Assembly (NCBI RefSeq): GCF_000826685.1
Contig: NZ_JROO01000020.1
Location: 1 to 64,000, forward strand
Source: Streptomonospora alba
Lineage (GTDB): Bacteria > Actinomycetota > Actinomycetes > Streptosporangiales > Streptosporangiaceae
Direction: 5' to 3'
Length of the DNA: 64,000 bases
Under the pieces are notes generated by a model that had not been told where the DNA came from, searched no databases, and saw only the letters and a list, made by a program, of their open reading frames with translations. This document shows, piece after piece, positions 47,335-56,547 of the stretch. Made by a program: the position numbers and the translations under genes. Numbering within the stretch: the stretch's first letter is position 1; every line of letters starts with the position of its first letter.

Positions 47335-48237
47335 TCAGCTCCCGGGCGTCTGCTCGGGATCGTCGCCGGAGCTGGTGACCTCGTGCCCACCGAACTGGTT
47401 GCGCAGCGCGGCGACCACCTTCATCGCCGGGCTGTCGTCCTGGCGGGAGGCGAAACGCGCGAACAGCGCCGCGGAGATCACCGGCGCGGGGACGGCGTGG
47501 TCCACCGCGGCCTGCACCGTCCACCGGCCCTCGCCGGAGTCCTGGGCATAGCCCCGGATGGATTCGAGCCCGGGGTCCTCGCGCAGGGCGCGCACGAGCA
47601 GGTCGAGCAGCCAGGAGCGCACCACCGTGCCCTGGCGCCAGCTGTCGAAGGTTCCGGGGACGTCGTCGACGATGTCGGAGGCGGCCATCAGCTCGTAGCC
47701 CTCGGCGAAGGCCTGCATCATGCCGTACTCGATGCCGTTGTGCACCATCTTGACGAAGTGGCCGGCGCCGACGCCGCCCGCGGTCACGTAACCGCCGTCG
47801 TCGGGGGTCAGCGCGGTGAAGATCGGCTCGGCGCGCGCGACGTCCTCGGGCTCGCCGCCGACCATGATGCCGTAGCCCTCCTGGCGGCCCCACACGCCGC
47901 CGCTCACGCCCGCGTCGACGTAGGCGATCCCGCGCTCGCGCAGCGCTTCGGCGCACTTGCGGTCGTCGGCGTAGTGGGAGTTGCCGCCCTCGATGATGAG
48001 GTCGCCGGACTCCAGCACTTCGGCGAGCTGGTCGATGGTCTCCCGGGTGGGGTCGCCCGCGGGCACCATCAGCCAGATCGTCCGCGGGGCCGCGAGCCGC
48101 TGGGCGAGCTCGGCCAGGCTGGCCACGTCGCGCAACTCGGGGTCGAAGTCGAATCCGACGACCTCGTGGCCCTTGTCGCGCAGGCGACCGGCCATGTTGC
48201 CGCCCATCTTGCCCAGTCCGACCATCCCTAGTTGCAT
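47335..48237 (-). CDS. gnd: 6-phosphogluconate dehydrogenase (decarboxylating, short type)
   Basis: The 300-residue protein has the NAD(P) motif MVGLGKMGGNMAGRL and GGNSHYADDRKCAEALRERG, VDAGVSGGVWGRQEGYGIMV and VKMVHNGIEYGMMQAFAEGY of the short (YqeC-like) 6-phosphogluconate dehydrogenases. It produces ribulose 5-phosphate, reduced cofactor and CO2. Its place between dnaN and recF is conserved in many actinobacteria. Confidence 0.93.
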   Translation of the reverse strand: MQLGMVGLGKMGGNMAGRLRDKGHEVVGFDFDPELRDVASLAELAQRLAAPRTIWLMVPAGDPTRETIDQLAEVLESGDLIIEGGNSHYADDRKCAEALRERGIAYVDAGVSGGVWGRQEGYGIMVGGEPEDVARAEPIFTALTPDDGGYVTAGGVGAGHFVKMVHNGIEYGMMQAFAEGYELMAASDIVDDVPGTFDSWRQGTVVRSWLLDLLVRALREDPGLESIRGYAQDSGEGRWTVQAAVDHAVPAPVISAALFARFASRQDDSPAMKVVAALRNQFGGHEVTSSGDDPEQTPGS

Positions 48238-48290
48238 GAGTGTGTCATCCCCCTAATACGACCTGGATCGGTGTGCGCTCGCCGGCGATG

Positions 48291-49427
48291 TCAGCCCGAC
48301 AGCCGGACCGGCATGATCAGGTAGCGGTAGTCGGCGGTCGCCTCGTCGTCGGCGGGCTTGCCCGTGATGATCGCCGGTTTGGTCGAGGTCGTGAACTGCA
48401 GCCGGGCGACGTCGGAGTCGATCGCCGAAAGGCCGTCGAGCAGGAACGCGGAGTTGAAGGCGATCTGGACCTCGTCGCCGTCCAGGGACGCGTCCAGAGC
48501 CTCCACAGCCTGTGCCTCGTCGCCGGTTCCGGCCTCCAGCACGAGCTGGCCCTCGCTGAAGGCCAGGCGCAGCGGCGTGTTGCGCTCGGCGACCAGGGAG
48601 ACGCGCTTGACCGCTTCGATGAACTCGCCGCGCTGGACCTCGGCCACCGAGTTGAACGAGTCGGGCAGCAGCGCGCGGTACTTGGGGAACTCGCCGTCGA
48701 GCAGGCGCGTGGTGGTGCGGCGGCCGCCGCCCTCGAAGCCGATCATGCCCTCGCCGCTCTCGGCGTTGGCCAGTGCGATGGATACCTCGGCTCCGCTCGT
48801 CAGCGACTTGGCGGTGTCGGCGAGGGTCTTGGCCGGGACCAGCGCGACGGCGGAGACGTCGGGATTCTCCGGCTTCCAGGGAAGCTCGCGCACCGCCAGG
48901 CGGTAGCGGTCGGTCGAGGCCAGCGTGACGGTGTCGCCCTCGATCTCGATCCGCACACCGGTGAGCATCGGCAGCGTGTCGTCGCGTCCCGCCGCGACAG
49001 CGACCTGGCCGACCGCGGCGGCGAAGGCGTCGCTGCCGATCGAGCCGGTCTGCTCGGGCATCGCCGGAAGCGAGGGATAGTCCTCCACAGGCAGGGTCAG
49101 CAGTGTGAACTTCGCGCTGCCGCAGGTGACCACGACCTTGGCGCCATCGGTGCTGATCTCCACAGTCTGGGGAGGCAGATTGCGCGTGATCTCGGCGAGC
49201 AGGCGGCCCGAGACCAGGGTGGTCCCCGCCTCCTCGGCGTCGATGTCCACCGAGACCTGTGCGGAGACCTCGTAGTCGAAGCTGGAGAGCCTCAGCCGGC
49301 CGCCCTCGTCTGCGGTGGCGTCCAGCAGCATGCCGGCCAGTACCGGAACCGACGGCCGGGACGGCAGGCTACGGGCGGTCCAGGCGACGGCGTCGGCCAG
49401 TACGTCACGTTCGACCCGGAACTTCAC
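48291..49427 (-). CDS. dnaN: DNA polymerase III sliding clamp (beta subunit)
   Basis: The 378-residue protein shows three clamp domains and ends DYRYLIMPVRLSG, the conserved C-terminal cap. The GTG at 49427 (VKFRVERDVLADAVAW) is preferred: GAGGAAAG lies 11 bases upstream, and relatives begin MKFRV. A GTG at 49439 would add four residues but lies too close to that ribosome-binding site. Confidence 0.97.
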   Translation of the reverse strand: MKFRVERDVLADAVAWTARSLPSRPSVPVLAGMLLDATADEGGRLRLSSFDYEVSAQVSVDIDAEEAGTTLVSGRLLAEITRNLPPQTVEISTDGAKVVVTCGSAKFTLLTLPVEDYPSLPAMPEQTGSIGSDAFAAAVGQVAVAAGRDDTLPMLTGVRIEIEGDTVTLASTDRYRLAVRELPWKPENPDVSAVALVPAKTLADTAKSLTSGAEVSIALANAESGEGMIGFEGGGRRTTTRLLDGEFPKYRALLPDSFNSVAEVQRGEFIEAVKRVSLVAERNTPLRLAFSEGQLVLEAGTGDEAQAVEALDASLDGDEVQIAFNSAFLLDGLSAIDSDVARLQFTTSTKPAIITGKPADDEATADYRYLIMPVRLSG

Positions 49428-49693
49428 TATCCGACTCACTTTCCTCGAAACCAGGTGGCCCCTGTGAGTGCTGGGGGCGGTGTCGCGGCGGTGGCACCGG
49501 TCGCGTCACGGGGACGGCTTCACACGGTACCCGGATTCACCCGCCCCCGCTGCCCACCACACCCGATCGCCGAACCCCTCGGCGGCGTCCGGCTCACCGG
49601 ATGGGGCCGGAGGTTCGTTCATCCACAGATCCGGGGCTCAGCTGTTTTACCAAGGCACTGAGAGATAAATGGTGGCGTCGTAGTAGTAGGGGC

Positions 49694-49989
49694 TGTGGAT
49701 AGTGTGGATAACCATTGTATTCGCAGGTCATCCCCGAAATTTTTGTCCACCGGCCCTGTGGGCGGAGCTTGGGGAGAACTCGGCGCGCTGTGGACGGCCA
49801 TCGGGGCTGCACAACCGATCCACAGGTTATCCACGGGCGCTCCACAGGTTATCCACCGGATACCCACAGGGCCTGGGAGACCCGGCGAGACGGGCGGCGT
49901 CCTCGGCCCACAGGCCGTCCCCAATCCGTCCCCAAGTTGTCCACCGGAATCGGTCGGTTATCCGCAGGGTTATCCACCGGTTTTCCACA
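49694..49989. other. oriC: oriC, part 1: DnaA-box cluster between dnaN and dnaA
   Basis: About a dozen DnaA boxes in 300 bases: TGTGGATAG 49694, TGTGGATAA 49703, TTGTCCACC 49743, TGTGGACGG 49789, CGATCCACA 49816, TTATCCACG 49827, CGCTCCACA 49838, TTATCCACC 49849, ATACCCACA 49860, TTGTCCACC 49937, TTATCCGCA 49958, TTATCCACC 49970, TTTTCCACA 49981. Both orientations occur. AAATTTTTG at 49737-49745 is the most AT-rich part and may be where the strands open. The dnaA-dnaN gap is the classical actinobacterial origin. Confidence 0.9.
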
Positions 49990-50108
49990 GACAATCCGGT
50001 CACCTTGGGGATAACTCCGGTTGGATCGCCGTGAAATCGGCACGAGAATTTTCCGCGGCGGCAGGAGCAGCGGCAGCCGGCCCGGCCCGGCAGGGGCGGA
50101 CCGGACCC

Positions 50109-52145
50109 TCACCCGTTGCGCGACTGCTGCTTGATGCGGTTGGTCAACTCGGTGACCTGGTTGTAGATGGACCGGCGCTCGGCCATGAGCGAGCGGATCT
50201 TGCGGTCGGCGTGCATCACCGTGGTGTGGTCGCGGCCGAACTGCTGGCCGATCTTGGGCAGCGACAGGTCGGTGAGCTCGCGGCACAGGTACATGGCGAT
50301 CTGCCGCGCGGTGACCAGCACGCGCGAGCGAGACGTACCGCACAGGTCCTCCGAGCTCAGCCCGAAGTAGGAAGCGGTCTGGGCCATGATGGCCGAGGCG
50401 GTGATCTCTGGACCCTCGTCGTCGGGGATCAGGTCCTTGAGGACGATCCCGGTCAGGTGCAGGTCCACCGACTGCCGGTTGAGGCTGGCGAAGGCGGTGA
50501 CGCGGATCAGCGCGCCCTCCAGCTCCCGGATGTTGGTGGCGATCTTGCTGGCGATGAACTCCAGCACCTCGGGCGGCGCGGCCAGTCCTTCCTGGGCGGC
50601 CTTCTTGCGCAGAATCGCGATCCGGGTCTCCAGCTCGGGCGGCTGGACGTCGGTTATCAGTCCCCACTCGAACCGGTTGCGCAGCCGGTCCTCCAGCGTG
50701 ACCAGCTGCTTGGGCGGGCGGTCGCTGGAGATCACGATCTGCTTGTTGGAGTTGTGCAGCGTGTTGAAGGTGTGGAAGAACTCCTCCTGCGTCTGCTCCT
50801 TGTTCTCCAGGAACTGGATGTCGTCGACCAGGAGGACGTCGATGTCGCGGTAGCGCCGCCGGAAGCCGTCGGCCTTGCCGTCGCGGATGGAGTTGATGAA
50901 CTCGTTGGTGAACTCCTCCGAGCTCACGTAGCGCACGCGGGCGCCGTCGTAGAGCCGCTGGGAGTAGTGGCCGATGGCGTGCAGCAGATGCGTTTTCCCC
51001 AGGCCCGAACCGCCGTAGATGAACAGGGGGTTGTAGGCCTTGGCCGGTGCCTCGGCCACCGCGACCGCGGCCGCGTGGGCGAACCTGTTGCTGGAGCCTA
51101 TGACGAAGGTGTCGAAGGTGTACTTGGGATTCAGCCGTGCGGGCTCCGCAGAGGTGTGCGGCTGGTTGCCCCCCGACGTGTCGGGTGCCGCCGGCGTCGG
51201 CGGCGGGGGAGCGGCTCCCTGCACGGCCTCGGTGTCGCCGCCCGAGTCGGAGGCGTCGGGCCGCGGCTCGTCCTCGGGCACGGATGCGGCGGGATTCGGC
51301 TCCTGTCGCTCCTGCCCCTGAGCGTCCTGCGGTTGCTGCCACGACGTCCCGGTTTCCCAGGCCGGCGTCTCCCAGCGGTTCGGCGCGTCCCAATCGGCGG
51401 CGGAGGGCTGGGCCGGGTGGGGCCGGCCGCCCTGCTGCTGGGGTTCGGTCCGCGGAGGGGACGGCCGGTACTCATGGGCGCCGGGATCGCGGCGCGGGGC
51501 GAGCAGGTCGTCGCCCGCCGTGTAGGTGCTGTCCGCGCCGGGACCGGGGCCGAAGCCGTGTGCTTCGGTCCGCGGCGGCTCGGGCGCGGGATAGGCGCTG
51601 GGCCGCTGATCCGCTCGGCCCTGCGGTGCCGGCGGTTGCTGGTGCTCGTGCTGGCCGTGCTGCTGGTGCCTGGCGGTCTCGTCCTGGCCCGGCTGCCCGA
51701 ACTGGCCGTCGGGCACCTCCTCGGTGGCCGACGGGGAGCCCGGCAGGTCCTCGGGTGCGATGGTCGGCTGCTGCGAAGGCCCCGAGGCGGACGCGGGCGG
51801 GGCGGAGCCCGCCGCGGGGTCGGGGGAGGGCGGTGTGTAGCCGGCGCCCGCGGGCGGGGCGGCGGGCGGGGGCGGCTGCACCGCGGTGGGGTCGACGGTC
51901 ACCGCCACCCGGATCTCACGGCCGAGCTCGCTGGAGAGCGCCTGGCTGATCGCCGGGCGCAGGCGGGTCTCCAGTACCTCCTTGGCGAACTCGTTGGGAG
52001 CGGCCAGCAGCGCGGTGTCCTCGATCAGACCGAGTGGGCGGGTCTGGGGCAGCCACGCGCGCTGCTGCGGGGGGAGAGTGCTGTTGTCGAGGCTGTTGAG
52101 CACGCTCGGCCACACCATTGCGAGGTTGACCTGTGCCTCAGACAC
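50109..52145 (-). CDS. dnaA: Chromosomal replication initiator DnaA
   Basis: The 678-residue protein has domain I (1-85), a very long Pro/Gln/Gly-rich linker (about 90-337), the AAA+ domain (from 338; Walker A GGSGLGKT 378-385, Walker [11 protein letters not shown]) and domain IV with the DnaA-box-binding signature [13 protein letters not shown]. The linker of about 250 residues makes it longer than most DnaA proteins; streptomycetes have comparable linkers. The start is GTG at 52145. DnaA-box clusters lie on both sides of the gene, which also suggests autoregulation. Confidence 0.98.
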   Translation of the reverse strand: MSEAQVNLAMVWPSVLNSLDNSTLPPQQRAWLPQTRPLGLIEDTALLAAPNEFAKEVLETRLRPAISQALSSELGREIRVAVTVDPTAVQPPPPAAPPAGAGYTPPSPDPAAGSAPPASASGPSQQPTIAPEDLPGSPSATEEVPDGQFGQPGQDETARHQQHGQHEHQQPPAPQGRADQRPSAYPAPEPPRTEAHGFGPGPGADSTYTAGDDLLAPRRDPGAHEYRPSPPRTEPQQQGGRPHPAQPSAADWDAPNRWETPAWETGTSWQQPQDAQGQERQEPNPAASVPEDEPRPDASDSGGDTEAVQGAAPPPPTPAAPDTSGGNQPHTSAEPARLNPKYTFDTFVIGSSNRFAHAAAVAVAEAPAKAYNPLFIYGGSGLGKTHLLHAIGHYSQRLYDGARVRYVSSEEFTNEFINSIRDGKADGFRRRYRDIDVLLVDDIQFLENKEQTQEEFFHTFNTLHNSNKQIVISSDRPPKQLVTLEDRLRNRFEWGLITDVQPPELETRIAILRKKAAQEGLAAPPEVLEFIASKIATNIRELEGALIRVTAFASLNRQSVDLHLTGIVLKDLIPDDEGPEITASAIMAQTASYFGLSSEDLCGTSRSRVLVTARQIAMYLCRELTDLSLPKIGQQFGRDHTTVMHADRKIRSLMAERRSIYNQVTELTNRIKQQSRNG

Positions 52146-52291
52146 GGTGACCTGCCATGGTTCGTCCCCTTCTCACTGGTCTCCTCGATGCGCCGTAGAG
52201 CGGTTCGGGTCGTCGTCGACGGTGCGGGCGCCGGAGCCCGACGTTCCATTGTCGCGGTTGCGTGGCCGGGTGCGGGACGGGGCCGCGCTGC

Positions 52292-52649
52292 CGGTCCACA
52301 ACACGCCGTCTTGTGGGTAACCTGCGGTGTTCTGTGGATCGGTTGTGTACAGAGGAACGCGGAGCGGTAAGGAGCGGATGACCCCCGACGCGGTGTGTTT
52401 CCACAACTCCGAGGCGTGATCCACACGTTGTCCACGTGCTTTTGCACAGCTTCCCAGACACCGTCCACGGACGGCGGGTTATCCACAGTTCGCAGATCAC
52501 AGGGGTTGCGGTACGTGCCCACAGGCTGTGGACACCGCTCCGCAGAGGGGCATGGGCACTGTCGGCCGCGGACCGCGCGTTTTCCACAGCTTAGGGGCGG
52601 CTGCGGCTGATGCACAGCCTGTGGAGAACATGTCGCGAAGTTATCCACA
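52292..52649. other. oriC, part 2: DnaA-box cluster between dnaA and rpmH
   Basis: A second cluster: CGGTCCACA 52292, TGTGGGTAA 52312, TGTGGATCG 52333, GTTTCCACA 52397, TGATCCACA 52417, TTGTCCACG 52428, TTATCCACA 52479, TGTGGACAC 52527, TTTTCCACA 52580, TGTGGAGAA 52620, TTATCCACA 52641. Two are perfect consensus boxes. The region should also hold the dnaA and rpmH promoters. It may be half of a bipartite origin, a DnaA autoregulatory region, or both. Confidence 0.75.
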
Positions 52650-52951
52650 GCCTCGGGAAAACCCGTCCGCGGGTCTGTGAGTGTGAGCGTCGTCGCTGGT
52701 GGCCGCGGTGGTGGATTTGACCGGTGCGGGAGCGGGCCGTATGTTCGGTATGCTTGGGCCGTCATCGGTCTGCGCTTGCGGCGGTGCCGCAGCGCACCGC
52801 CGCGGCGGCCTGTGGCGCCGTCGGCCCGCCCTCGCTTAAGGGCCCCGTGCGGACCTTTCGCAACGCCCTTCGGTGCCGGAGAGCGCAGATACCGTGCCCC
52901 GCTGCCGTGGGGCAGCCGTAGTACTTCGATTACACGCCCCTGGAGCCTGCA

Positions 52952-53095
52952 GTGAGCAAGCGTACGTTTCAGCCGAACAACCGGCGCCGCGCCAAGGTTC
53001 ATGGTTTCCGGCTGCGCATGCGGACCCGTGCGGGACGCGCTGTCATCGCAGCGCGCCGTAAGAAGGGGCGCGCGCGGCTGACCGTGAGCCACTAA
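52952..53095 (+). CDS. rpmH: 50S ribosomal protein L34
   Basis: The 47-residue, strongly basic protein ([20 protein letters not shown], ending RLTVSH) is full-length L34. The GTG at 52952 has GGAG six to seven bases upstream. It is first of the rpmH-rnpA-yidD-yidC-jag-rsmG run and points away from dnaA. Confidence 0.97.
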   Translation: MSKRTFQPNNRRRAKVHGFRLRMRTRAGRAVIAARRKKGRARLTVSH

Positions 53096-53185
53096 CGGCC
53101 ACGGTCGACCGATCGACCTGCGGGCCGGCTGTCCCTGCGGCAGCCGGCCTTCGTTGTGCGCTCAAGCCGCCGAGGATCCGATCCG

Positions 53186-53617
53186 ATGTTGTCGCCACAG
53201 AACCGCATGCGCCGCAGCGCCGAGTTCACCACCGTGCTGCGGTCCGGTCGGCGCGCCGGACGCGAGGCGCTCAGCGTCGCCTATCTGGCGCCCTCGGCCC
53301 GGGAGCGGGAGGCCGCGGTTCCGCCGCGCGTGGGTTTCGCGGTCGGCAAGCCTGTGGGCAACGCGGTGACCCGCAAGCGGGTTCAGCGCCGCCTCCGCCA
53401 CCTGATGCGGGCGAGGATCGGGCAGCTTCCTCCGGGTAGCCTGCTAGTAGTGCGGGCCAAACCCCTGTCCGCGTCCCTGGGATACGACACGCTGGCCGCG
53501 CAACTCGACGGTGCCATCGCCTCGGCGACGCGCCCCCGCAAGCACGCGACACGCCGTCGCAAGGGGCCCGGTGCACCGGAGAAAGCGCGCGGCGGCGGGG
53601 ATCTGGCGGATTCATGA
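53186..53617 (+). CDS. rnpA: Ribonuclease P protein component
   Basis: The 143-residue basic protein has the RNase P signature [20 protein letters not shown]. It supports the RNA subunit in tRNA 5' maturation. The ATG at 53186 ([14 protein letters not shown]) is preferred over the ORF opening 10 codons earlier, as GAGGAT lies about ten bases upstream and relatives start there. The stop overlaps yidD (ATGA). The C-terminal extension is Lys/Arg/Gly-rich. Confidence 0.95.
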   Translation: MLSPQNRMRRSAEFTTVLRSGRRAGREALSVAYLAPSAREREAAVPPRVGFAVGKPVGNAVTRKRVQRRLRHLMRARIGQLPPGSLLVVRAKPLSASLGYDTLAAQLDGAIASATRPRKHATRRRKGPGAPEKARGGGDLADS

Positions 53618-53925
53618 CCGAAGAGACTCCGAGCCGGGCGGCGAAAGCCCTGGTGCTGCCCATCCGCGGCTACCAGCGCTTCATCAGCCCGCTGCTTCCC
53701 CCCGATATATGCCGCTTCTACCCGTCATGCAGCCATTATGCGGTAGAGGCGCTGCGCGTCCATGGCGCACCGCGCGGGCTCTGGCTGACCCTACGCCGAC
53801 TCGCCCGTTGCCATCCTTTCCATCCCGGCGGCCTCGACCCCGTCCCGCAGCGCAGCGGTGCCGCCGGGCAGGGGGCCGAGCCGATCGTCGAACCGGGCAC
53901 CGCACCGGAACCACCGGGGCAGTAG
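53614..53925 (+). CDS. yidD: Membrane protein insertion efficiency factor YidD
   Basis: The 103-residue protein has the YidD core [20 protein letters not shown] and [20 protein letters not shown] with the family cysteines, ending in a variable Pro/Gly tail. It is coupled to rnpA by a four-base overlap and followed by yidC. Confidence 0.94.
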   Translation: MTEETPSRAAKALVLPIRGYQRFISPLLPPDICRFYPSCSHYAVEALRVHGAPRGLWLTLRRLARCHPFHPGGLDPVPQRSGAAGQGAEPIVEPGTAPEPPGQ

Positions 53926-53953
53926 CCGAACCGAAGGAAGAGGGAGTTGGCCG

Positions 53954-54892
53954 GTGCTGGACTGGCTTTACAACATCGTCGGCTGGGTGCTGATCCACAT
54001 CCACTCCGCCTTGACGACCGTCGGGTTCAACCCCGATAGCGGCTGGGCGTGGGGCCTGTCCATCGTCGCTCTGACGATCCTGATGCGGCTGATCATGGTT
54101 CCGCTGTTCGTCAAGCAGATGCAGACGCAGCGCAAGATCCAGGACATGCAGCCGCAGCTGATGAAGGTGCGGGAGCGCTACAAGAACGACAAGCAGCGCC
54201 TTCAGCAAGAGCAGATGAAGCTCTACCAGGAGAGCGGCACCAACCCCCTGATGGGCTGCCTCCCGCTGCTGCTGCAGATGCCGGTCTTCTTCGCGCTGTT
54301 CAACGTGCTGCGCAACGTCGCCCAGGGCAATGCCAACTACGGCTTCACCCCAAGCCTGGTCGAGAGCGCCCAGAACGCGGCGATCTTCCACGCCCCGCTG
54401 GCGGCGCAGTTCCTGATGAGCAACCAGGAGTTGGCGAACTACGGCGCGAATCCGTTCATCGCCAAGACGGTGATCGTCATCGCCTGCATAATCATGGGCG
54501 GAACGACCTTCCTCACGATGCGCCAGAGCATGAAGCGCAGCACCGTGCAGATGCCCGACAACCCCATGGCGCAGTCGCAGAAGATCATGATGTACCTGGC
54601 GCCGGCCTTCGGCCTGTTCGGCCTGGGCATGCCCATCGGCGTGCTGATCTACTGGGTCACGAACAACCTGTGGACCATGGGCCAGCAGCACTTCATCTAC
54701 CGCAAGCCCGCCACGGCCGGCGCGTCGGACACCGCGGACGCCACCGCCTCCCCGAACGGATCCGCCAAGGGGCTGCTCGGCAAGCGCAAAGAGAGCGCGC
54801 CAGAGCCGGTCGAAGAGCCTAAGATCGAGCGTAGGCAGCCGAGGAAGCAGCCGCGGGCCAAGCGCAGCGGCGGCAATCAGCGCAAGGGCTAG
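53954..54892 (+). CDS. yidC: Membrane protein insertase YidC
   Basis: The 312-residue protein starts MLDWLYNIVGWVLIHIHSAL and has the five-helix YidC/Oxa1 core (WGLSIVALTILMRLIMVPLF; GCLPLLLQMPVFFALFNVLR; GMPIGVLIYWVTNNLWTMGQ) and a basic C-terminal tail (KRKESAPEP to KRSGGNQRKG). It inserts proteins into the membrane, with or without Sec. The GTG at 53954 follows GAAGGAAGAGGGAG. Confidence 0.96.
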   Translation: MLDWLYNIVGWVLIHIHSALTTVGFNPDSGWAWGLSIVALTILMRLIMVPLFVKQMQTQRKIQDMQPQLMKVRERYKNDKQRLQQEQMKLYQESGTNPLMGCLPLLLQMPVFFALFNVLRNVAQGNANYGFTPSLVESAQNAAIFHAPLAAQFLMSNQELANYGANPFIAKTVIVIACIIMGGTTFLTMRQSMKRSTVQMPDNPMAQSQKIMMYLAPAFGLFGLGMPIGVLIYWVTNNLWTMGQQHFIYRKPATAGASDTADATASPNGSAKGLLGKRKESAPEPVEEPKIERRQPRKQPRAKRSGGNQRKG

Positions 54893-54993
54893 TTAGGGCT
54901 ATCGGGTGATCTCCGTACGAGGCGCGCAGGCACACCACGCCCTGGAGGCGCGTCTTCACGGAGGGCCCCTCAGACGTTAGGAGACGGTTGGCT

Positions 54994-55539
54994 GTGAGCA
55001 ACGGCAACGAGGACGAGGCGGACGGCGGAAGCGTCGCCGTGGCGGAGGCGCCGCAGAAGGAGGACGAGGCGGCGGTCGACGTCGAGGCGTTGGAGCGCGA
55101 GGGCGACGTCGCGGCCGACTACATCGAGGGCCTGCTGGACATCGCCGACTACGACGGCGACATCGACATGGACGTCGAAGGCGATCGTGCGATGGTGTCG
55201 GTCGTGGGTGCAACACTCGACGAGCTCATCGGCGACAACGGCGAGGTTCTTGAGGCCCTCCAAGAGCTGACGCGGCTGGCGGTGCATCGCAGCACGGGCA
55301 ACCGAAGCCGGCTGATGCTCGACATCGGCGGTTTCCGCGACTCCCGGCGGCGCACGCTTTCGCGGGTGGGCAGCGACGCGGCCGCGGAGGTCAAGAAGAC
55401 GGGGCGGACGAAGGAACTCGAGCCGATGAGCCCGTTCGAGCGCAAGGTCGTGCACGACGCCGTCGCGGCTGCCGGACTGCGCAGCGAGTCGGAGGGCGAG
55501 GAGCCCGACCGCTACGTGGTGGTCCATCCCGCCGAGTGA
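54994..55539 (+). CDS. Jag/KhpB-type KH-R3H RNA-binding protein
   Basis: The 181-residue protein has an acidic start, a KH-like domain (about 40-115; VVGATLDELIGDNGEVLEAL and LTRLAVHRSTGNRSRLMLDI) and an R3H domain (about 115-180; LEPMSPFERKVVHDAVAAAG). It binds RNA, probably with a small KH partner. The GTG at 54994 follows AGGAG ten bases upstream. Confidence 0.92.
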   Translation: MSNGNEDEADGGSVAVAEAPQKEDEAAVDVEALEREGDVAADYIEGLLDIADYDGDIDMDVEGDRAMVSVVGATLDELIGDNGEVLEALQELTRLAVHRSTGNRSRLMLDIGGFRDSRRRTLSRVGSDAAAEVKKTGRTKELEPMSPFERKVVHDAVAAAGLRSESEGEEPDRYVVVHPAE

Positions 55540-55607
55540 CATGGCACTGGACCCCCGGTGTCCTCGGTGACCGGCCGCGGCGGCGGATGCGGAACTCCGC
55601 CGACCCG

Positions 55608-55623
55608 GGTTTCACGTGAAACA
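55608..55623. promoter_or_regulatory. parS site between jag and rsmG
   Basis: GGTTTCACGTGAAACA matches the consensus at 15 of 16 positions, about 3.5 kb from dnaA. Confidence 0.88.
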
Positions 55624-55690
55624 CAACGTTCCCGCAGGCGCCCCTCACGCATAGGATCGTGGGGGGCGCTTTCGTATCTACCCCCGGGAT

Positions 55691-55722
55691 TTCTCTCCAT
55701 GTCGACCTGTCGATTCATCGCT
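55691..55722. repeat. Array of degenerate 8-bp units, copy 9 (short)
   Basis: TTCTCTCC, ATGTCGAC, CTGTCGAT, TCATCGCT in phase, just before rsmG. Confidence 0.4.
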
Positions 55723-55753
55723 GGCCGGTCTGAAAGGGACAAGGTGGTGACTG

Positions 55754-56473
55754 ATGACCTCGGGTGCTGAGGGGAAGGTGACCCCGCCCGAGCAGGCGCA
55801 GCACTTGTTCGGTGACGCACTGCCGCTCGTAGGCCGGTATGCGGACTTGCTCGCAGGTGCGGGTGTCGAACGCGGACTGATCGGTCCGCGCGAGGTCCCC
55901 CGCTTGTGGGAACGGCATCTGATGAACTGCGCGGTGGTCGAAGAGCTGATCCCGGAAGGGGCCACCGTCGTCGATATCGGATCGGGTGCCGGGCTTCCCG
56001 GGGTGATCCTGGGCATCTTGCGGCCGGACCTCTCGGTTACGCTGCTTGAGCCTCTGCTGCGGCGGACGGTCTTCCTTCGGGAATGCATCGAGCACCTCGA
56101 ACTGCCTAATGTCGAGGTGCGCCGAGGGCGGGCGGAGGACATGCGCTCGGAGATCCGGGCCGACGTCGTCACCGCTCGCGCCGTCGCGCCGCTGGCACGG
56201 CTCGGCTCGTGGGCACTGCCGCTGCTGCGCAAGGGCGGGAGTCTGCTGGCGCTCAAGGGAGAGCAGGCCGAGAGTGAACTGGAAGAAGCGCGCGGGGATT
56301 TGTCGGCACAACGCCCCTGCGTTGCTGATGTGATCCGGGTCGGGCGCGGTAAAGTCGAACCCGCTACCACGGTTGTTCGCGTGACGGTCACCTCTGAGAG
56401 TGGTCACTCCGGCGCGTCCAAGGCCCGCCGCTCCTCAGGTGGCTCCAAGAAGAAGCGCGGACGGAAGAGGTGA
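55754..56473 (+). CDS. rsmG: 16S rRNA (guanine-N7) methyltransferase RsmG
   Basis: The 239-residue protein has the SAM motif VVDIGSGAGLPGVILGILRP and ADVVTARAVAPLARLGSWAL, both typical of RsmG (GidB), which methylates G527 of 16S rRNA. The C-terminus is Ser/Lys/Arg-rich. The ATG at 55754 follows GGGACAAGG. Confidence 0.95.
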   Translation: MTSGAEGKVTPPEQAQHLFGDALPLVGRYADLLAGAGVERGLIGPREVPRLWERHLMNCAVVEELIPEGATVVDIGSGAGLPGVILGILRPDLSVTLLEPLLRRTVFLRECIEHLELPNVEVRRGRAEDMRSEIRADVVTARAVAPLARLGSWALPLLRKGGSLLALKGEQAESELEEARGDLSAQRPCVADVIRVGRGKVEPATTVVRVTVTSESGHSGASKARRSSGGSKKKRGRKR

Positions 56474-56510
56474 AGTCATTCGTGACCCAGTACCAGACCG
56501 ACGGCGCCTA

Positions 56511-56526
56511 TGTTTCACATGAAACG
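56511..56526. promoter_or_regulatory. parS-like site at the start of parA
   Basis: TGTTTCACATGAAACG matches at 14 of 16 positions. It lies between rsmG and the preferred parA start; if the earlier GTG is used it encodes VSHET. Confidence 0.75.
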
Positions 56527-56547
56527 CCTCGCTGGGAGGACCAAGAC

